Source: an uncultured Oxalobacter sp. (lineage in GTDB: Bacteria; Pseudomonadota; Gammaproteobacteria; Burkholderiales; Burkholderiaceae_D). Taken from it: a DNA stretch of 53,603 nt. The stretch spans positions 1-53,603 of the forward strand of contig CAKRSU010000011.1 of the NCBI GenBank assembly GCA_934401755.1, given 5' to 3'. Of this stretch, positions 48,180 to 53,603 are shown piece after piece (the stretch's first letter is position 1; every line of letters starts with the position of its first letter). The notes under the pieces are model-generated. The model was not told the DNA's origin, searched no databases, and was given only the letters and a program-made list of their open reading frames with translations. The translations under genes and the position numbers were made by a program.

Positions 48180-49640
48180 CTAATTATGAATATGCTCTGT
48201 AATATGCCGTTTAATCGGATAATGCTTTGCAAAGGAATATTTCCATCGAATAAATAAAAAGAAAATAATCGCTGTTATTATTAATGTCATTGGAATCGCA
48301 AATGAAGCAGAAACTCCCAATGTTTCAGGCGCCATAAAGAAATAGGCAACGACAACTGCAGTCATAAATACAGCAGGAATCAACATAATCCAATAATTTT
48401 TTCTTTTCATCACGAGATAAATTGATACTGTCCAAAGCGTAATGGTCGCTAAAATTTGATTCGTCCATGCAAAATATCGCCAAATAATACTGAAATCAAT
48501 AAATAGTAATAGCAAGCCAATTGCAAATAATGGGAAAGAAACCAGTAATCGTTTTCCCAAATTGGTTTGATCAATATGCAATGCATCTGCAATAATTAAT
48601 CTAGCCGATCTAAAAGCGGTATCTCCTGATGTAATAGGTGCTGCGATAACCCCTAATACAGCAAGTGCGCCCCCTATTGCGCCCAACCAATTTTGAGACA
48701 CAAAATCAACAACCAATGCAGCATTTCCACTGGTAAAAAAGAGTCGCCCTTCTGGCGTATGAAATGCAAAGTTTGCGGCAGCAGCCCAAATTAGCGCAAC
48801 CAATCCTTCTACAATCATCGCGCCGAAAAATATAGGTCTTCCTTGTTTTTCATTGGTCATACAACGCGCCATCATCGGCGATTGAGTGGCATGAAACCCA
48901 GAAATTGCTCCACATGCAATTGTAATAAACAACATCGGAAAAATAGGCGTGTTTTCTGCATCGGGATGCGTATTCATTAATCCATCTGTTATTTCAGGTA
49001 AATTCGGCATATGAATATAAAGACAAACCAAAATTCCTACTGCCATAAATAATAATGACGCCCCAAATATGGGATAAAGCCGGCCAATTAACTTATCAAT
49101 CGGCAATACCGTTGCCACAATAAAATAAATAAAAATAATCGCTGCCCAAATTCCGAATGGCATTCCCAAATTATTCTGGGTCAATTTTGTTAGTAATCCT
49201 GCTGGTCCCGCCACAAAAACAGCTCCAACTAATACCATCATGACAGAGGAAAATATCCGGACAAATTGCATAAATGGTTTTCCCATATAACGTCCAATAA
49301 TCTCAGGATAACTTTCCCCATGATGTCGAAGAGACAACATACCTGAAAAATAATCATGAGCGCTGCCTGCAAATATACAACCCAAAACGATCCATAAATA
49401 AGCTGATGTTCCAAATTTTGCGCCCATAATTGCACCAAAGATTGGGCCAAGTCCAGCAATATTTAAAAATTGAATCAAAAAAATACGCCACCCTGGCAAC
49501 GGAATATAATCAACTCCATCTTCTCTTGAAAAAACCGGTGTTTTACGTTTTACATTAATACCAAAAATCTTTTCTACAATGCGTCCGTAAATGATATAAC
49601 CAACAACTAATGCAATAAAACTAATCGTGAAAGAAACCAT
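48180..49640 (-). CDS. CstA-family transporter, short form
   Basis: A 486-residue protein with about thirteen to fourteen helices. It has the CstA core: DYIPLPGWRIFLIQFLNIAG, GPIFGAIMGAKFG, HDYFSGMLSLRHHGESYPEI and FHATQSPMMARCM. E. coli CstA and BtsT are about 700 residues. This is the shorter variant found in many bacteria, lacking much of the second half. Characterised family members import pyruvate or peptides during starvation. With serine dehydratase making pyruvate, a link to pyruvate handling is attractive but unproven. Confidence 0.88.
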   Translation of the reverse strand: MVSFTISFIALVVGYIIYGRIVEKIFGINVKRKTPVFSREDGVDYIPLPGWRIFLIQFLNIAGLGPIFGAIMGAKFGTSAYLWIVLGCIFAGSAHDYFSGMLSLRHHGESYPEIIGRYMGKPFMQFVRIFSSVMMVLVGAVFVAGPAGLLTKLTQNNLGMPFGIWAAIIFIYFIVATVLPIDKLIGRLYPIFGASLLFMAVGILVCLYIHMPNLPEITDGLMNTHPDAENTPIFPMLFITIACGAISGFHATQSPMMARCMTNEKQGRPIFFGAMIVEGLVALIWAAAANFAFHTPEGRLFFTSGNAALVVDFVSQNWLGAIGGALAVLGVIAAPITSGDTAFRSARLIIADALHIDQTNLGKRLLVSFPLFAIGLLLLFIDFSIIWRYFAWTNQILATITLWTVSIYLVMKRKNYWIMLIPAVFMTAVVVAYFFMAPETLGVSASFAIPMTLIITAIIFFLFIRWKYSFAKHYPIKRHITEHIHN

Positions 49641-49876
49641 AAAAACTCAAAATCTTATCAAAAATTCGATAAGAATTCCCCCTCATTAAATCAATATCTT
49701 ATTTAAGATGCTTATAGCACTTATTTTAAAAAGGCAACTATAAATCATTCTCTAATACATTTTATAAAAATTATTTTCAATCAATCATAAATATCTTTAT
49801 TTCTTTTTCATAAAGACTTATAAAAATCAAATGTCAATCCCTTATATACAACATCATATTTATAACAATGTAAGAT

Positions 49877-51166
49877 TCATCCTCGAATAACCGCACCACT
49901 GAAATATTTGATAATCCCGTCACCTGATTTATCCCCATAAACCTGATTATAGCCATCTGTAGAATACTGTTGAACCTCTTTCAACCAAACCATTGCCTGT
50001 TTATTGCCAGCTTTTGCTGCTTTATTCAACCAGAAAATTGCTAACTCTCGATCTGCTCTAACGCCTAATCCTATGGAATACATGTATCCTAATTTCACTT
50101 GAGCATCAATATAACCATTTAGTGCTGCATGATAAAGCCAAATTGCAGAAATAGCGACATCACGCTTAGAAGGGGACACATTCATATATTGAAGAGCCAT
50201 ATCATATTGAGCCTGCGCTAATCCATGATGAGCCGCCCGATTGATCATAACATTCGCCCAATCTGAATTTTTGACCATTCCTACCCCCATTAATATCATC
50301 CGCCCAATTGCATACTCGGCTTGAGGCAATGATTGTTTGGCAGCTAATAGCGTCCATTTCACTGCTTTATTGATGTCTTTGGGAATCAATTTTCCATTAA
50401 AAAAAATTGAACCAAGCATAAATTGTGCTCTAGCATGTCCCATTTCTGCTGCTTTTTTAAAATACTTCACGGCTATTTCTTGATCATGCCGATATTCAGC
50501 CCAAACAGAGAGCATCATCCCCCGTACATAGTAAGCATCAGCATGCTTTGTCTCTAGTGCTTTTTCTGCCCAATAAATTGATTGAGCAATATTTTTATGG
50601 ACAATTTTTCCTTGTCCATAAAGCAAAGCAAGATAAATTCTAGTCATCGCATTTTTCTCTTTTGCCGCTTTAAGCAAAATTTGAACCGCTTGTTGAGGAT
50701 CATAGTGTGAAGAATGTTCTTCTGAAAAATAAGAAGCCAAATAAAGACTACTACCCATATATTTCTGAGCAATCGCCTTTTTTAGTAATTCAATTCCTTT
50801 TTTTCGTATATTTTCAGACTTTCCTGTCTCAACTAGCTTCTTTCCGTATTTAAAATTAGCATATCCATCAGACCGATCTTTTACTTTTTCATCGGGAATG
50901 GCTTTAAGCGAGCTTTTTCCAATCTGGTGGATATCGATTTCCTGTTCATAAAGACCAATCGCTTGCTTAAAAAAGACAAGATACTGTGCTTGAGTCTCAA
51001 TTGGATATATTTCCCGCTCTTGCTCTGGCATTTTTAGAAAATCATCCAATTTATTGGTATTAATAAATGAAAAAGAAATCCAAGCAATGAAGATAATGGC
51101 CATCATTATGACGCCCATTAAAATAAAATATTTTTTAATACCCCTCAATAACTTATTGATATTCAT
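49877..51166 (-). CDS. Membrane-anchored Sel1-repeat protein
   Basis: A 429-residue protein with an N-terminal membrane anchor (about residues 15-38) and at least seven Sel1-like repeats of about 36 residues (for example YFKKAAEMGHARAQFMLGSIF and WLNKAAKAGNKQAM), expected to face the periplasm as a protein-interaction solenoid. It ends with a short non-repeat tail. The ATG at 51166 is preferred over the TTG one codon earlier. It lies just downstream of a second, secreted Sel1 protein on the same strand, 28 bases apart, so they likely form an operon. Partners are unknown. Confidence 0.85.
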   Translation of the reverse strand: MNINKLLRGIKKYFILMGVIMMAIIFIAWISFSFINTNKLDDFLKMPEQEREIYPIETQAQYLVFFKQAIGLYEQEIDIHQIGKSSLKAIPDEKVKDRSDGYANFKYGKKLVETGKSENIRKKGIELLKKAIAQKYMGSSLYLASYFSEEHSSHYDPQQAVQILLKAAKEKNAMTRIYLALLYGQGKIVHKNIAQSIYWAEKALETKHADAYYVRGMMLSVWAEYRHDQEIAVKYFKKAAEMGHARAQFMLGSIFFNGKLIPKDINKAVKWTLLAAKQSLPQAEYAIGRMILMGVGMVKNSDWANVMINRAAHHGLAQAQYDMALQYMNVSPSKRDVAISAIWLYHAALNGYIDAQVKLGYMYSIGLGVRADRELAIFWLNKAAKAGNKQAMVWLKEVQQYSTDGYNQVYGDKSGDGIIKYFSGAVIRG

Positions 51167-51194
51167 CAATAACCCAATTGATATACGATACCTT

Positions 51195-52892
51195 TCATTG
51201 CTTGCTTTGTATCATTTGACATTCTTTTTCCAAACTTTTTCGAGATAGCATACAAAGCTTTGTCAAGGATTGTTGCATTAATAACGAATTTTCTAACGAA
51301 CTATCATCGTCAACATTATTCCATTTTTGAGTTGTTAACATACCATACAAATAGCCAGCGACAGGGCTTCCTTTTTCAGCTTGTTGTTTGAGAAAGTGCA
51401 TCTGACGTGTAATTTTGCGCTGACGCCAATTCTTATAAACCATACGTTTTTCCTCACTTTCTAAAACATCATCTGATTCTTCTATTTCTTCAAACATCTG
51501 CCTTAGTAAATCTTTCTCATGCAAAAAACCAAAAGTATGATTTTTTTCACTCTCTTTTAATTGGTGTTCTGCTTCTTTATAGTGTTCAAATGAAACATTT
51601 AATAACATCCAGGGAATCATAGCATCTTGATTGCCATAACTAATCGCTGTTTTATACCAAAATGCCGCTTCTTCATAATCAATAGGTGTCCCCCATCCTT
51701 CTGCAAAAAAAAGTCCAAGTAACAATTGCGCATCACGATCTTTTCTTTGTGCGTAACGTCTTACTTCAGTCATTTTTTCAGATTCATTGATAACAGGCGC
51801 ATTACCCCAACCATACAAAACAGCCAAAACAGATAAAACATTCTCATTATCAGAATTTGCAGCCAAAGAAAGCAATTTTGCTGCTTCAGCACGATCGCCT
51901 TGTGATAATTTTTCAAGTCCAAGAATCATCAAAGCTTCGGCATGCCCTGTTTTGCTAGCCTCTTCAAGTAACAAAATGGCTGTTGCTTTATCTATTGAAA
52001 CACCGATTCCTGATGCCAGCATTTTTGCATACTGAATCTGTGCTTCTAAAAGCTTCTGATCTGCCGCCTTTTTCATCCATTTGGCAGCAATATGATCATT
52101 TTTTTTAAAAGTCCCCCATCCGATTCGGTATAACTGACCAAGCGCAGCTTGAGCCGGTGCATACCCCGATTCTGCGGCTTCTAAAAACCAATCTCCGGCT
52201 AATTTTTCATCGGCCTTAACTCCGTTTCCTGTTGCTAACAACATCGCTCCTATTGTTTTTGCCGCATTATCGCCAGATTCAATCGCATGGCCTATCGCCA
52301 TTACATTCAACGTTATTCCTGTTTCCTGAAAAGTACTAATATTTCTTGCCAATCGTCTAGCAGAATCTCCTTTTATAACTTTCCATCGTTCTGCATGGGT
52401 TGCTGCTATTTTCCAAGCCCATTCTAATTGTTGTTGCAGAGTTAATTGCTCCGCGTTTTTTTGCCATTTTTCTCCTTCTTTAGGATCTCTTGGAATACCC
52501 ATGCCTGATAATAATAGTCGAGATAATTCCGATTGCGCTTGGATATTATGCTGTTGTGCGGCTTTTCGTAGCCAGTTAACTGCTCCGGAAATATCTTGAA
52601 CATCACTATCAAATGATTTCATGGATGCTAATCCAACTTGTGCTGGCGCATAATTCTCTTCTGCTGCTTTTAAAAACCATTCTTGTGCGGCATTGTCATC
52701 TGCTTTGACCCCATCTCCCATTGCATAGCGCAATCCTAGACGCATTTTGTCATATGCACTTCCTCTTTCAGCTTTAAAAATAAACGCTTGTTCCGTATCA
52801 GTTGCAGAAAAAGCCAATGATGCTGTAAAGAGGAATGGAACAATAACTATCCTGACTAAAGTCTTAAGCATATTGTGTACTTTCATGATCAT
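51195..52892 (-). CDS. Secreted Sel1-repeat protein
   Basis: A 565-residue protein with a signal peptide (hydrophobic core LVRIVIVPFLFTASLAFS, cleavage near FSA-TD) and about ten Sel1-like repeats of 36 residues (such as AQEWFLKAAEENYAPAQVGLA and WFLEAAESGYAPAQAALGQLY). The last ~130 residues are charged, helical and without repeats, with a Cys pair near the end (KLCMLSRKSLEKECQMIQ). Start choices at 52892 and 52886 are both ATG. It heads a two-gene Sel1 unit. Sel1 proteins mediate protein contacts in envelope and host-interaction systems; the specific role is unknown. Confidence 0.87.
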   Translation of the reverse strand: MIMKVHNMLKTLVRIVIVPFLFTASLAFSATDTEQAFIFKAERGSAYDKMRLGLRYAMGDGVKADDNAAQEWFLKAAEENYAPAQVGLASMKSFDSDVQDISGAVNWLRKAAQQHNIQAQSELSRLLLSGMGIPRDPKEGEKWQKNAEQLTLQQQLEWAWKIAATHAERWKVIKGDSARRLARNISTFQETGITLNVMAIGHAIESGDNAAKTIGAMLLATGNGVKADEKLAGDWFLEAAESGYAPAQAALGQLYRIGWGTFKKNDHIAAKWMKKAADQKLLEAQIQYAKMLASGIGVSIDKATAILLLEEASKTGHAEALMILGLEKLSQGDRAEAAKLLSLAANSDNENVLSVLAVLYGWGNAPVINESEKMTEVRRYAQRKDRDAQLLLGLFFAEGWGTPIDYEEAAFWYKTAISYGNQDAMIPWMLLNVSFEHYKEAEHQLKESEKNHTFGFLHEKDLLRQMFEEIEESDDVLESEEKRMVYKNWRQRKITRQMHFLKQQAEKGSPVAGYLYGMLTTQKWNNVDDDSSLENSLLMQQSLTKLCMLSRKSLEKECQMIQSKQ

Positions 52893-53062
52893 TAACGTAC
52901 ATCAGCTTATTTTTGCTTAAAAATAAGCTCAAACTGTTGAAAAACCCTCAGGACACTAGATACCGAGGGTCTAATTATGTCAGAAAAACATTCTAAATGC
53001 TTTTTGAAAGTGCTTAATTATAAGCTATTGATAACAAAGCACTATATTGTGTTTTATGATAT

Positions 53063-53361
53063 GATCTCATGGGTGTTCATCCCCTTGCTGTAAAATGCAA
53101 TGATTTGCCGGTCAAGACCACCGCTCATGCGTTGGTTTTTCTGGATAAGTCGGAGATCAAAACTGCCATCACGATCTTGGAGGACATTTTGCTGATAGGA
53201 CCTTTCTCGGCCTTGACTGTCTTGCTGGTTGTTGTCCCATTACGGCTGTTCGGATTGTTGTTTCTTGTCTATTTCTCATATCCAAGATGGACTGAAAGTT
53301 CACCTTCTAGCACTTTCTCAATAAACCGCTTGCACATCTCGGTTATGAATATCTCAATTTG
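53063..53361 (-). pseudogene. Decayed IS256-family transposase fragment
   Basis: Translation of the minus strand gives pieces of the N-terminal part of an IS256-type transposase: CKRFIEKVLEGELSVHLGYE up to a TAG stop at 53269-53271, then NSRNGTTTSKTVKAEKG in the same frame, and after a frameshift QDRDGSFDLRLIQKNQ and GGLDRQIIAFYSKGMNTHEI. The similarity stops at about 53063 and the catalytic DDE part is absent. At least one stop, one frameshift and a truncation show it is dead. No terminal inverted repeats were found. Confidence 0.8.
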
Positions 53362-53472
53362 TGCCGGTTCGATTCAGTCAACTTTAAATTTCCACAGAAT
53401 TTTTTCAGTCTCACGCACATTCCAAGATAAACGCCCACTAAAACTTGATACATCTTGAATCAAGACTGGAGG

Positions 53473-53603
53473 TTATTTATTCAAGTATTCAGCTGAAGTC
53501 AATTGTAACCGTTTAGCAATGTCATAACGCTTAAACACTTTAAACGTCCCCATGGCTTTGGCAACTAAGGCTTCTCCATTCCAAATCTCAGCTTCACAGT
53601 AAT
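53473..53603 (-). CDS. PaaI-type hot-dog thioesterase, C-terminal end (partial)
   Basis: The last 42 codons of a gene that starts beyond the right edge. The segment CEAEIWNGEALVAKAMGTFK followed by a short helix matches the final strand and end of PaaI/YigI-type acyl-CoA thioesterases. The TAA stop is at 53475-53473. The catalytic residues would lie outside the window. Family call is from the tail only. An IS256 remnant lies just downstream. Confidence 0.65.
   Translation of the reverse strand, partial: YCEAEIWNGEALVAKAMGTFKVFKRYDIAKRLQLTSAEYLNK

Noticed and set aside
53069..53458. 129-residue plus-strand frame near the right edge
   Set aside because: It is antisense to the IS256 transposase remnant, which explains the sequence better.
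1..53603. tRNA, rRNA or riboswitch genes
   Set aside because: Reading the intergenic stretches I found no cloverleaf with TTCRA arm, no rRNA sequence and no riboswitch core I could recognise; a covariance-model scan was not possible.

Overview
The window looks like chromosome from an AT-rich betaproteobacterium, probably order Burkholderiales. The placement rests on recalled protein similarity, not on a search. Release factor 1, 2-oxoglutarate dehydrogenase E1, MutL (with its own endonuclease motif) and the purN-rsmB pair all read as betaproteobacterial. The formyl-CoA:oxalate CoA-transferase is very close to the Oxalobacter formigenes enzyme as I remember it. I saw no tRNA, rRNA, CRISPR array, prophage or intact insertion sequence.

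Layout. Positions 1-780 are non-coding with extreme strand asymmetry (T 47.5%, G 26.9%, A 16.4%, C 9.2% over 1-720, counted by hand). An MdtABC-type RND efflux operon with its outer-membrane channel follows (923-9775) and ends at a strong hairpin. On the minus strand come a charged exported protein and the 2-oxoglutarate dehydrogenase operon sucA-sucB-lpdA (10753-16323). Next is a three-gene SPFH / four-helix membrane / zinc-ribbon cluster (16483-19945) resembling the Bacillus YdjI-YdjH-YdjG membrane-stress module, then proC. A plus-strand block holds the two-subunit iron-sulfur serine dehydratase, an esterase, a TyrR-like regulator with a decayed AAA+ core, and frc behind a leader rich in inverted repeats. 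A metallo-beta-lactamase-fold hydrolase and a minus-strand pair (hydantoinase/oxoprolinase plus histone-deacetylase-fold amidohydrolase with a Cys4 tail) follow.

From 31 to 37.5 kb the minus strand carries housekeeping genes: a GNAT acetyltransferase, a phosphorylation-dead response regulator, prfA, dsbB, prmC, purN, rsmB and a DedA protein. MutL, a TerC/CBS membrane protein and an alanine/glycine symporter lie on the plus strand. Then come hldD, a small exported orphan, an iron alcohol dehydrogenase, two tandem EamA exporters, a CstA-type transporter and two Sel1-repeat proteins. The right edge has a decayed IS256 transposase fragment and the end of a hot-dog-fold thioesterase.

Together the genes suggest an organism that uses amino acids and organic acids (serine deamination, alanine/glycine uptake, CstA uptake, a 2-oxoglutarate dehydrogenase, oxalate activation) and invests in envelope maintenance and efflux. 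The loci most worth follow-up are the skewed region 1-780, the SPFH/zinc-ribbon cluster with a palindrome inside its promoter spacer, the decayed regulator next to frc, and the hydantoinase-deacetylase pair.
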